Of a DNA stretch of 5,054 nucleotides, positions 1 through 4,946 are shown piece by piece. The notes beneath the pieces were generated by a model. The model saw only the letters and a list, made by a program, of their open reading frames with translations. It did no database searches and had not been told where the DNA came from. Position numbers and translations under genes: made by a program. The stretch's first letter is position 1; each line of letters starts with the position of its first letter. The DNA is from Burkholderiaceae bacterium. GTDB taxonomy: Bacteria; Pseudomonadota; Gammaproteobacteria; Burkholderiales; Burkholderiaceae_F. Where the stretch lies: positions 1 to 5,054 of the forward strand of contig JACCSD010000259.1 of the NCBI GenBank assembly GCA_013813185.1, given 5' to 3'.

Positions 1-326
1 ACGCCGTCGAGCTCGTACACCACGCTACCGGGCTTGACTTCCGCAACCCAATACTCGGGATTGCCCTTGCCGTTGCCCATCCGCACCTCGGCGGGTTTCT
101 GTGAGATCGGCTTGTCCGGAAACACACGGATCCAGACCCGGCCACCGCGCTTGATATGGCGGCTGATCGCACGGCGAGCCGCTTCGATCTGGCGCGCCGT
201 CAGGCGACCGCGCTCGGTCACCTTCAGACCGAACTCGCCGAAGGCCACGTGCGCGCCACGCAGCGCCAGGCCACGATTGCGGCCTTTTTGCTCCTTGCGG
301 TACTTGCGTCGTGCGGGTTGCAACAT
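1..326 (-). CDS. rplP: 50S ribosomal protein L16, 3' end cut off by window
   Basis: L16 is a 50S protein near the A site and the base of the central protuberance; it helps position A-site tRNA. Read on the minus strand from an ATG at 326-324, the product begins MLQPARRKYRKEQKGRNRGL and continues with the family blocks GRLTARQIEAARRA (about residues 40-53), WIRVFPDKPIS (65-75) and VRMGNGKGNPEYWV (81-94). About 108 codons are visible; the family usually has 136-138 residues, so roughly 30 C-terminal residues lie outside the window. Arg82 corresponds by alignment to E. coli Arg81, the known hydroxylation site. The start overlaps the rpsC stop by one base (TAATG), and GGAG lies 7 nt upstream inside the end of rpsC, which suggests translational coupling. 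The reading frame is intact to the window edge. Confidence 0.97.
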   Translation of the reverse strand, partial: MLQPARRKYRKEQKGRNRGLALRGAHVAFGEFGLKVTERGRLTARQIEAARRAISRHIKRGGRVWIRVFPDKPISQKPAEVRMGNGKGNPEYWVAEVKPGSVVYELDG

Positions 327-1255
327 TATTTGTCTCCACCCGGGCCATCCGGCGCCTTGCCGACAGTTTTCCGGACACGCTTGATGACAGGCTTGGCAGG
401 CGCCGCCGGCTTCGGTAGCTCCGGCGGTGTTGCGGCGGCGTTGGTCGGATCGGCTGCCTTGCGGGCGCGCTTGCTCGGCGGCCTGCTCGCTGGCGGACGA
501 TCACCGGCGGGCCGATCGCTCGGCGGTCGATCACCCGCCGGCCTGTCACTGCCTCGATCGCGACGTGGACGGCGATCCTCACGCTCAGGCGCAGGCACTG
601 CGTCGGCAGCGCCCGGTGCTTCGTTACGGCCCAAGGTGTCGCCCTTGTAGACCCATACTTTGACGCCGATCACGCCGTAGGTGGTCTTCGCTTCCGAAAA
701 GCCATAGTCGATGTCGGCGCGCAACGTATGCAGCGGCACGCGTCCTTCGCGATACCACTCGGTGCGCGCGATCTCGATGCCGTTCAAGCGGCCCGCGCTC
801 ATGATCTTGATGCCTTGCGCACCGAGACGCATCGCATTCTGCATGGCGCGCTTCATCGCACGCCGGAACATGATGCGTTTTTCAAGCTGCTGAGTAATCG
901 AATCGGAAATCAACTGCGCATCGAGCTCGGGCTTGCGGATCTCTTCGATATTCACGTGCACCGGCACGCCGAGCATTTTTTGCAAAGCGGTTTTCAGCGA
1001 TTCGATGTCCTCGCCTTTCTTGCCGATGACGACACCCGGGCGCGCCGAATAAATCGTGATGCGCGCATTTTTTGCCGGCCGCTCGATCACGATGCGCCCG
1101 ACCGATGCGCTGCGAAGTCGCTTGCGCAGAAATTCGCGAACCTTCAGATCCTCACTCAGCATCCGCGGAAACTCCGGCCCGGTCGCGAACCAGCGTGAAG
1201 CCCAGTTCTTGGTGACAGGAAGCCGGAATCCGGTGGGATTGATCTTCTGACCCAT
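326..1255 (-). CDS. rpsC: 30S ribosomal protein S3 with long C-terminal tail
   Basis: S3 sits in the 30S head at the mRNA entry channel, where it contributes to mRNA unwinding. The 309-residue product begins MGQKINPTGFRL. It has a type II KH domain with the GKKG loop at about residues 78-81, then the conserved C-terminal domain with RRAMKRAMQNAMRLGAQGIK (131-150) and GRLNGIEIARTEWYREGRVP (155-174), ending near WVYKGDTLGRN (201-211). After about residue 212 comes a low-complexity tail of roughly 98 residues rich in Arg, Pro, Asp, Ala and Lys, with a tandem 10-residue repeat (236-255) and a basic segment IKRVRKTVGK (291-300). E. coli S3 has 233 residues and Burkholderia-type S3 about 266 as I recall, so this one is long. 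Start: ATG at 1255-1253, 7 bp after the rplV stop, with only a modest AGGG as Shine-Dalgarno sequence. It ends in TAA overlapping the rplP ATG. Confidence 0.98.
   Translation of the reverse strand: MGQKINPTGFRLPVTKNWASRWFATGPEFPRMLSEDLKVREFLRKRLRSASVGRIVIERPAKNARITIYSARPGVVIGKKGEDIESLKTALQKMLGVPVHVNIEEIRKPELDAQLISDSITQQLEKRIMFRRAMKRAMQNAMRLGAQGIKIMSAGRLNGIEIARTEWYREGRVPLHTLRADIDYGFSEAKTTYGVIGVKVWVYKGDTLGRNEAPGAADAVPAPEREDRRPRRDRGSDRPAGDRPPSDRPAGDRPPASRPPSKRARKAADPTNAAATPPELPKPAAPAKPVIKRVRKTVGKAPDGPGGDK
491..550 (-). repeat. Tandem 30-bp coding repeat in the S3 tail
   Basis: Two adjacent 30-bp units, 550-521 and 520-491 on the minus strand, each encode SDRPAGDRPP (S3 residues 236-245 and 246-255). 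An incomplete third unit, ASRPPS, follows. The two DNA units differ at 7 of 30 positions, and all seven changes are synonymous (for example AGT/AGC, AGG/CGG, CCG/CCC, CGA/CGT). The amino-acid repeat is therefore exact while the DNA has drifted. Confidence 0.9.
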
Positions 1256-1262
1256 AGTGACC

Positions 1263-1616
1263 CTACTTTTTCGCTTTCTTCAGTTTGATGTCGCCGACTG
1301 TCACGAAAATGTGGCAGGTCTTCTTCGTGATCCGAGTGCCGCGCCCTTTGGCGCGCGCCGCGAAGCGGCGCAGCGACGGGCCTTGCTCGACATAAATGCT
1401 GGTGATGCGCAACTCGTCGATATCTGCGCCATCGTTGTGCTCTGCATTCGCGATAGCCGACTCGATGGCTTTCTTGATCAGCCCCGCCGCCTTCTTCTGG
1501 GTGAACGACAGAATGTTCAACGCCTTGTCGACCGGCTTACCGCGCACCAGGTCGGCCACCAACCTGCCTTTTTGCGCCGACAAACGCACACCGCGTACAG
1601 ATGCTGTGGTTTCCAT
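1263..1616 (-). CDS. rplV: 50S ribosomal protein L22
   Basis: L22 binds 23S rRNA; its globular part is on the outer surface and a long beta-hairpin lines the polypeptide exit tunnel. The 117-residue product begins METTASVRGVRLSAQKGRLV and shows the family blocks KALNILSFTQKKAA (31-44), ESAIANAEHNDGADIDEL (52-69) and the hairpin region SIYVEQGPSLRRFAARAKGRG (about 73-93). I chose ATG at 1616-1614 over the in-frame GTG at 1625-1623: homologues begin at this point, and AGGTGAGG (1627-1620) overlapping the rpsS stop is a good Shine-Dalgarno sequence for the ATG, whereas the GTG directly abuts that stop. The usual beta-proteobacterial protein is about 109-110 residues; this one has an extra basic C-terminus (DIKLKKAKK). 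The gap to rpsS is 9 bp. Confidence 0.97.
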   Translation of the reverse strand: METTASVRGVRLSAQKGRLVADLVRGKPVDKALNILSFTQKKAAGLIKKAIESAIANAEHNDGADIDELRITSIYVEQGPSLRRFAARAKGRGTRITKKTCHIFVTVGDIKLKKAKK

Positions 1617-1625
1617 GGTCCTCAC

Positions 1626-1913
1626 CTATTGCTTCTTCGCCACACCGGTCTTCTTGTCCGCCGCGTGCCCCTTGAACGTACGGGTCAGCGCGAACTCGCC
1701 CAGCTTGTGACCGACCATGTTCTCGTTGATGTAGACCGGCACGTGCTGCTTGCCGTTGTGCACGGCGATCGTCAGGCCGATGAATTCGGGCAGGATCGTC
1801 GAGCGCCGCGACCAGGTCTTGATCGGCTTCTTGTCGCGCGTCGCCGCCGCCGTCTCCACCTTCGCCAGCAGATGGCCGTCGACAAACGGGCCCTTTTTCA
1901 ATGAACGTGACAT
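1626..1913 (-). CDS. rpsS: 30S ribosomal protein S19
   Basis: S19 lies in the 30S head, forms a complex with S13 and contacts A- and P-site tRNA and the B1a bridge. The 95-residue product begins MSRSLKKGPFVDGHLLAKVE and continues with IKTWSRRSTILPEFIGLTIA (31-50), VHNGKQHVPVYINENMVGHK (51-70) and LGEFALTRTF (71-80), which are diagnostic of the family. The basic tail ADKKTGVAKKQ is typical; the length is close to the usual 91-93. Start: ATG at 1913-1911, 9 bp after the rplB stop, with AAGGA overlapping that TAA stop as Shine-Dalgarno sequence. It stops at TAG 1628-1626, 9 bp before rplV. Nothing odd is seen. Confidence 0.98.
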   Translation of the reverse strand: MSRSLKKGPFVDGHLLAKVETAAATRDKKPIKTWSRRSTILPEFIGLTIAVHNGKQHVPVYINENMVGHKLGEFALTRTFKGHAADKKTGVAKKQ

Positions 1914-1922
1914 TCGGTTTCC

Positions 1923-2750
1923 TTACTTTCTCTTGCGCCGCTGCACGATCATCGAATCGGTGCGCTTGTTCTTGCGCGTGCGATAACCCTTGGTCAACGT
2001 TCCCCAAGGGCTGACCGGATCGCGCTTGGTTCCGGTACGGCCTTCGCCGCCGCCGTGCGGGTGATCGACCGGATTCATCGCCACCCCGCGCACCGTCGGG
2101 CGCACGCCGCGCCAGCGCATCGCTCCGGCCTTGCCGATTTGCCGCAAGCTGTTTTCTTCGTTGCCGACTTCGCCGATCGTCGCGCGGCAGTCGATCAGCA
2201 CCCGGCGAATCTCGCCCGACCGCAAGCGTAACTGCGCATACGTGCCTTCGCGTGCGAGCAATTGCACCGAAGTACCCGCGGCGCGTGCCATTTGCGCGCC
2301 CTTGCCCGGCAACATTTCGACGCAATGAATGGTCGTGCCCACCGGAACATTGCGCAGCGGCAGCGTATTGCCGGCGCGAATCGGCGCCTCGTTGCCACTC
2401 ATCAGCTGCACGCCGACTGCCACGCCCTTGGGCGCAATGATGTAGCGCCGCTCGCCGTCGGCATACACCAGCAATGCAATGTGCGCCGAGCGGTTCGGAT
2501 CGTATTCGAGCCGCTCCACCTTCGCGCCGATGCCATCTTTGTCGCGCTTGAAGTCGATCAGGCGATACGCCTGCTTGTGCCCGCCACCCTTGTGCCGGAT
2601 CGTGATCCGGCCCGAGTTGTTGCGTCCCGATCCGCGGATCTTCGGCTCGGTCAGCGAGGCGAGCGGCTTGCCTTTGTGCAGATGCGCGCTGACGACCTTG
2701 ACAACGCCGCGACGGCCGGCAGAGGTTGGTTTGACTTTTACGAGTGCCAT
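1923..2750 (-). CDS. rplB: 50S ribosomal protein L2
   Basis: L2 is a primary 23S rRNA-binding protein needed for subunit association, tRNA binding and assembly of the peptidyl-transferase centre. The 275-residue product begins MALVKVKPTSAGRRGVVKVV and matches the family end to end, including GRNNSGRITIRHKGGGHKQ (42-60), an SH3-like middle part and the C-terminal block NPVDHPHGGGEGRTG (226-240). The His in VDHPHGGG (about residue 230) corresponds to E. coli His229, which was implicated in peptidyl-transferase activity. The protein ends in a basic QRRKRK. E. coli L2 has 273 residues, so length is normal. Its ATG overlaps the rplW stop by one base (TAATG), with a GGCGGGT-type weak Shine-Dalgarno sequence inside rplW, so translation is probably coupled to rplW. 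Confidence 0.98.
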   Translation of the reverse strand: MALVKVKPTSAGRRGVVKVVSAHLHKGKPLASLTEPKIRGSGRNNSGRITIRHKGGGHKQAYRLIDFKRDKDGIGAKVERLEYDPNRSAHIALLVYADGERRYIIAPKGVAVGVQLMSGNEAPIRAGNTLPLRNVPVGTTIHCVEMLPGKGAQMARAAGTSVQLLAREGTYAQLRLRSGEIRRVLIDCRATIGEVGNEENSLRQIGKAGAMRWRGVRPTVRGVAMNPVDHPHGGGEGRTGTKRDPVSPWGTLTKGYRTRKNKRTDSMIVQRRKRK

Positions 2751-3088
2751 TATTTACCCGCCGTCTGCGCGAAGTCGATTTCCTGCCCGGGCTTGAGCCG
2801 GACATACGCTTTGCGCACGTTCCCACGACGGCCTTCGAAGCGGCCAAATCGCTTCTGCTTGCCTTTTTGATTCAGGACCGACACCCGATCGACCTTCACC
2901 TTGAACAGCAATTCGATCGCGGCCTTGATCTCGGTCTTCGTCGCGTCGTGCATCACACGAAACGCGACTTGCTCATGCTTCTCGCCGATCATCGTGCTCT
3001 TCTCGGACACCACGGGTCCGAGCAGCACGGCATACAGGCGATCAGTTCTGCCGTTCGGCGTCGAGCTGGGTTGCTTGGTTGCGTTCAT
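2750..3088 (-). CDS. rplW: 50S ribosomal protein L23
   Basis: L23 sits at the exit of the nascent-chain tunnel and is the docking site for trigger factor and SRP. Read from ATG 3088-3086 the product has 112 residues: a polar N-terminus of about 16 residues, then RLYAVLLGPVVSEK (17-30), ATKTEIKAAIELLFKVKVD (49-67), VLNQKGKQKRFGRFEGRR (71-88) and KAYVRLKPGQEIDF (93-106). Glu29 in VSEK corresponds to E. coli Glu18, the trigger-factor contact. E. coli L23 has 100 residues, so the extra length is N-terminal. The ATG overlaps the rplD stop in an ATGA arrangement; an in-frame GTG two codons upstream (3094-3092) is an alternative start with GAGGA closer to it. The 3' end overlaps rplB by one base. 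Confidence 0.96.
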   Translation of the reverse strand: MNATKQPSSTPNGRTDRLYAVLLGPVVSEKSTMIGEKHEQVAFRVMHDATKTEIKAAIELLFKVKVDRVSVLNQKGKQKRFGRFEGRRGNVRKAYVRLKPGQEIDFAQTAGK

Positions 3089-3705
3089 CCCCACATTTCC
3101 TCGAGCTTGGAGATTGCCGGCTTCGTCACGATCACTTTCTTGTAGTGAATCAGCGACAGTGGATCCGCGTAACGGGGCTCGACGATCAACACATGTTTGA
3201 GATTGCGCGACGCGAGATACAAATTCTCGTCAACGTCGTCGGTAATGATCAGGACCGACTGCAGCCCCATCGCTTTCAGCCTGTCGGCGAGCTGTTTTGT
3301 CTTGGGAGAATCAACCGCCAGGGAATCGACCACAGCAATGCGGTCGTCGCGCGCCAATTGCGACAGGATCGACGCCATACCGGCGCGATACATCTTCTTG
3401 TTCACCTTGTGCGAAAAATTCTCGTCGGGCGAATTCGGGAAAGCACGGCCGCCGCCACGCCAGATCGGGCTCGAGCTCATGCCCGCGCGCGCGCGCCCGG
3501 TGCCTTTTTGCCGCCACGGTTTGCGCGTCGAATGCTTCACCGTCGTGCGGTCTTTTTGCGCACGCGTTCCCTGCCGTGCATTGGCCTGGTACGCAACCAC
3601 GATTTGATGCACGAGCGCTTCGTTGTATTCGCGCCCGAACACGGTTTCCGGCGCCGAGGTGGTTCCCGCGTCCTGACCCTGGGCGTTCAGCATCTTCAGT
3701 TCCAT
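3085..3705 (-). CDS. rplD: 50S ribosomal protein L4
   Basis: L4 is an early-assembly 23S rRNA-binding protein whose extended loop forms part of the tunnel constriction with L22; in E. coli it also represses the S10 operon. The 206-residue product begins MELKMLNAQGQDAG. The tunnel loop is recognisable as RQGTRAQKDRTTVKHSTRKP (44-63) followed by WRQKGTGRARAGMSSSPIWR (64-83) and GGGRAFPNSPDENFSHKVNK (84-103). The C-terminal globular part includes VLIITDDVDENLYLASRNL (151-169) and EPRYADPLSLIHYKKVIVTK (176-195). Length matches the family (about 201-206). It has the strongest Shine-Dalgarno sequence in the window, AGGAGGG (3715-3709), overlapping the rplC TAG stop 8 bp upstream. Its TGA stop overlaps the rplW ATG. 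Confidence 0.98.
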   Translation of the reverse strand: MELKMLNAQGQDAGTTSAPETVFGREYNEALVHQIVVAYQANARQGTRAQKDRTTVKHSTRKPWRQKGTGRARAGMSSSPIWRGGGRAFPNSPDENFSHKVNKKMYRAGMASILSQLARDDRIAVVDSLAVDSPKTKQLADRLKAMGLQSVLIITDDVDENLYLASRNLKHVLIVEPRYADPLSLIHYKKVIVTKPAISKLEEMWG

Positions 3706-3713
3706 TCGCCCTC

Positions 3714-4391
3714 CTAGGCCTTCGTCGCCGCGGTTGCTGGGCTTGGCTTGGCTTTAGCCGCCGGCCGCACGACCACATCGCCACCCGCTGCACCCGGAAC
3801 AGCGCCGCGGATCAACAGCAACTGACGCTCGGTGTCGATGCGCGCAACCACCAGGTTCTGCGTTGTCCGCTGCTTGTCACCCAAGTGGCCGGCCATGCGC
3901 TTGCCAGGCATCACGCGGCCCGGATCCTGCCGCATGCCGATCGAGCCCGGTGCATTCGTCGACACCGAATTGCCATGGGTGGCACGATTCGACGAGAAGT
4001 GGTGCCGTTTGATCGCGCCGGCGAAACCCTTGCCGATCGTCACACCTGTGACGTCGACCTTCTGACCGACCGAAAATGTACCGATACCGAGGGTGGCACC
4101 GGCTTTGAATTCGCCCGCCTGCTTCGCGTCGAGCCGAAATTCTTTGAGCGCTGAACCCGCTTCGATACCGGCTTTGGCGAAGTGTCCCGCCTGCGGCTTC
4201 GATACGCGCGAGGCGCGGCGGGCTCCGTAAGCCACCTGAATACCGGAATAGCCGTCGGCTTCTGCCGTGCGCACTTGCGCCACACGGTTATTCGACACGT
4301 CGAGCACAGTGACGGGAACCGAATCGCCCTCGTCGGTAAAGATGCGCGTCATGCCAACCTTGCGGCCCAATAGACCTAAGGTTTCTCTCAT
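3714..4391 (-). CDS. rplC: 50S ribosomal protein L3
   Basis: L3 is one of the first proteins to bind 23S rRNA and reaches toward the peptidyl-transferase centre. The 225-residue product begins MRETLGLLGRKVGMTRIFTD, followed by RRASRVSKPQAGHFAKAG (58-75), VDVTGVTIGKGFAGAIKRHH (112-131) and the central-extension block THGNSVSTNAPGSIG (138-152) and MRQDPGRVMPGKRMAGH (153-169). Gln155 aligns with E. coli Gln150, the residue methylated by PrmB. The C-terminus carries an Ala/Lys/Pro tail (AAKAKPSPATAATKA, 211-225) beyond the 209-residue E. coli length. Start: ATG at 4391-4389 with GGAG (4401-4398) 6 nt upstream. It lies 140 bp after rpsJ, the largest gap here, and 8 bp before rplD, so it may also be served by an internal promoter. 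Confidence 0.98.
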   Translation of the reverse strand: MRETLGLLGRKVGMTRIFTDEGDSVPVTVLDVSNNRVAQVRTAEADGYSGIQVAYGARRASRVSKPQAGHFAKAGIEAGSALKEFRLDAKQAGEFKAGATLGIGTFSVGQKVDVTGVTIGKGFAGAIKRHHFSSNRATHGNSVSTNAPGSIGMRQDPGRVMPGKRMAGHLGDKQRTTQNLVVARIDTERQLLLIRGAVPGAAGGDVVVRPAAKAKPSPATAATKA

Positions 4392-4397
4392 TGTTTT

Positions 4398-4401
4398 CTC
4401 C
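4398..4401 (-). promoter_or_regulatory. rplC ribosome binding site
   Basis: GGAG followed by AAAACA and the ATG of rplC. Spacing of 6 nt fits a standard Shine-Dalgarno sequence and supports the start at 4391. Unlike the downstream genes, rplC does not draw its site from the end of the preceding gene. Confidence 0.7.
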
Positions 4402-4417
4402 GTTCCTAGCTACGATT

Positions 4418-4480
4418 GGCCAGGAGCACTTCCAAAAGCACGTCCGGCCGCCTGATTTCTCGCTGGCCAGATCGCGAAAA
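4418..4480 (-). promoter_or_regulatory. Possible structured leader of rplC
   Basis: On the minus strand TTTTCGC (4480-4474) can pair with GCGAGAA (4463-4457) across a 10-nt loop, giving a 7-bp stem with one G-U pair. A competing pairing joins GGCCAG (4468-4463) to CTGGCC (4423-4418), extended by GAG/CTC past a bulged C. The two share bases and are mutually exclusive. There is no T-run after either, so neither looks like an intrinsic terminator. A regulatory role is only inferred; such pairings also arise by chance in GC-rich DNA. Confidence 0.2.
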
Positions 4481-4487
4481 GCCGGCG

Positions 4488-4517
4488 ATTTTAACTCACA
4501 GGCGCGTTGACGTGCAA
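4488..4517 (-). promoter_or_regulatory. Candidate sigma-70 promoter upstream of rplC
   Basis: In the 140-bp gap between rpsJ and rplC the minus strand has TAAAAT (4493-4488), which matches the -10 consensus at 5 of 6 positions. TTGCAC (4517-4512) lies 18 bp upstream; it shares only the TTG of the -35 consensus. Initiation would be expected near 4481, giving a leader of about 90 nt before the rplC ATG. This AT-rich patch stands out from its GC-rich surroundings. The -35 is weak, so the call is tentative. Confidence 0.4.
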
Positions 4518-4531
4518 CCTATCGGCCGTAG

Positions 4532-4858
4532 TTACTCAGCTGAAACCCGCTGCACCTTGATCTTGATGTCCACGCCGGCCGGTAGATCAAGCTTCGCCAG
4601 TGCATCCACCGTCTTGTCAGTCGGATCGATGATGTCCATTAACCGCTGGTGCGTCCGCATCTCCATCTGATCGCGCGACGTCTTATTGACGTGCGGCGAG
4701 CGCAGGAGGTCGAAACGCTGAATACGTGTCGGCAGCGGAACCGGGCCGCGCACGACGGCACCGGTGCGCTTTGCGGTATCGACGATTTCAAGCGCCGACT
4801 GGTCAATCAGCGTGTAATCGAACGCCTTGAGGCGAATGCGAATTCTTTGGCTTTGCAT
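4532..4858 (-). CDS. rpsJ: 30S ribosomal protein S10 / transcription factor NusE
   Basis: S10 is a 30S head protein and, as NusE, pairs with NusB to bind boxA RNA in transcription antitermination. The 108-residue product begins MQSQRIRIRLKAFDYTLIDQ, then SALEIVDTAKRTGAVVRGPV (21-40), PLPTRIQRFDLLRSPHVNKT (41-60) and SRDQMEMRTHQRLMDI (61-76), nearly invariant in the family. It ends DLPAGVDIKIKVQRVSAE, about five residues past the usual 103-104 residue end. Start: ATG at 4858-4856; the only upstream purine stretch is GAAAGA, a weak Shine-Dalgarno sequence for such a highly expressed gene, and it overlaps a boxA-like element. The gene follows tuf by 70 bp with no clear promoter or terminator between, so it is probably cotranscribed with tuf. 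Confidence 0.98.
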   Translation of the reverse strand: MQSQRIRIRLKAFDYTLIDQSALEIVDTAKRTGAVVRGPVPLPTRIQRFDLLRSPHVNKTSRDQMEMRTHQRLMDIIDPTDKTVDALAKLDLPAGVDIKIKVQRVSAE

Positions 4859-4865
4859 GACGATC

Positions 4866-4877
4866 TTTCAAAGAGCG
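4866..4877 (-). promoter_or_regulatory. boxA-like element overlapping rpsJ Shine-Dalgarno
   Basis: The minus strand reads CGCTCTTTGAAA, matching CGCTCTTT of the classical boxA consensus CGCTCTTTA and 9 of 12 positions of the rRNA boxA TGCTCTTTAACA. Its last bases GAAA are also the start of the GAAAGA Shine-Dalgarno candidate (4869-4864), and its end lies 7 nt before the rpsJ ATG. boxA RNA is bound by NusB with NusE, and NusE is the product of rpsJ. Binding here could block ribosome access and give autoregulation; that is inference. Confidence 0.5.
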
Positions 4878-4878
4878 A

Positions 4879-4893
4879 GGCAGCAGCGCTGCC
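4879..4893 (-). other. Short GC hairpin between tuf and rpsJ
   Basis: GGCAGC-GCT-GCTGCC on the minus strand is a perfect 6-bp stem with a 3-nt loop, one base upstream of the boxA-like element. What follows is TCGCTCTTTG, not a T-run, so it is a poor intrinsic terminator. It could be a partial terminator, an RNA stabiliser after tuf, or chance. Confidence 0.35.
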
Positions 4894-4912
4894 GAATGGT
4901 TTTGTTAACTGC

Positions 4913-4946
4913 TATTCAGTAATTTTGGCTATTCAGTAATTTTGGC
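4913..4946 (-). repeat. 17-bp tandem duplication across the tuf stop
   Basis: Two identical adjacent 17-bp copies, 4946-4930 and 4929-4913, each read GCCAAAATTACTGAATA on the minus strand; the match continues for two more bases (GC, 4912-4911). The first copy encodes the tuf C-terminus AKITE plus the first two bases of TAG, which the next copy completes with its G. The second copy is therefore untranslated and carries its own TAG 17 nt later in another frame. Confidence 0.95.

Noticed and set aside
1617..1625. GTG at 1625-1623 as the rplV start
   Set aside because: It abuts the rpsS stop and adds three residues absent from recalled homologues; the ATG at 1616 has a good Shine-Dalgarno sequence at 1627-1620.
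1257..1904. 215-residue plus-strand open frame antisense to rplV and rpsS
   Set aside because: Antisense to two well-conserved genes, with no recognisable family; the same holds for the frames at 2262-2870, 3079-3717 and 156-650.
1537..2847. 436-residue open frame on the minus strand across rplB, rpsS and part of rplV
   Set aside because: It lies out of frame with three certain ribosomal-protein genes, is rich in Arg/Ala/Gly as expected of an alternate frame in GC-rich DNA, and resembles no family I know.
3484..3496. Alternating CG run of 13 bp, possible Z-DNA or simple repeat
   Set aside because: It encodes the conserved GRARAG part of the L4 tunnel loop and is explained by Arg/Ala codons.
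3297..4154. 285-residue plus-strand open frame antisense to rplC and rplD
   Set aside because: A shadow of GC-rich codon use; high Arg/Pro/His content and no domain or ribosome binding context to support it.
4879..4893. Intrinsic terminator after tuf
   Set aside because: The stem is only 6 bp and is followed by TCGCTCTTTG rather than a run of T, so termination is unlikely; kept only as a hairpin.
4859..4928. E. coli-type L4-responsive S10 leader upstream of rpsJ
   Set aside because: The spacer is 70 bp, part of it a tuf duplication; the E. coli leader is about 170 nt and its hairpins are not seen here.
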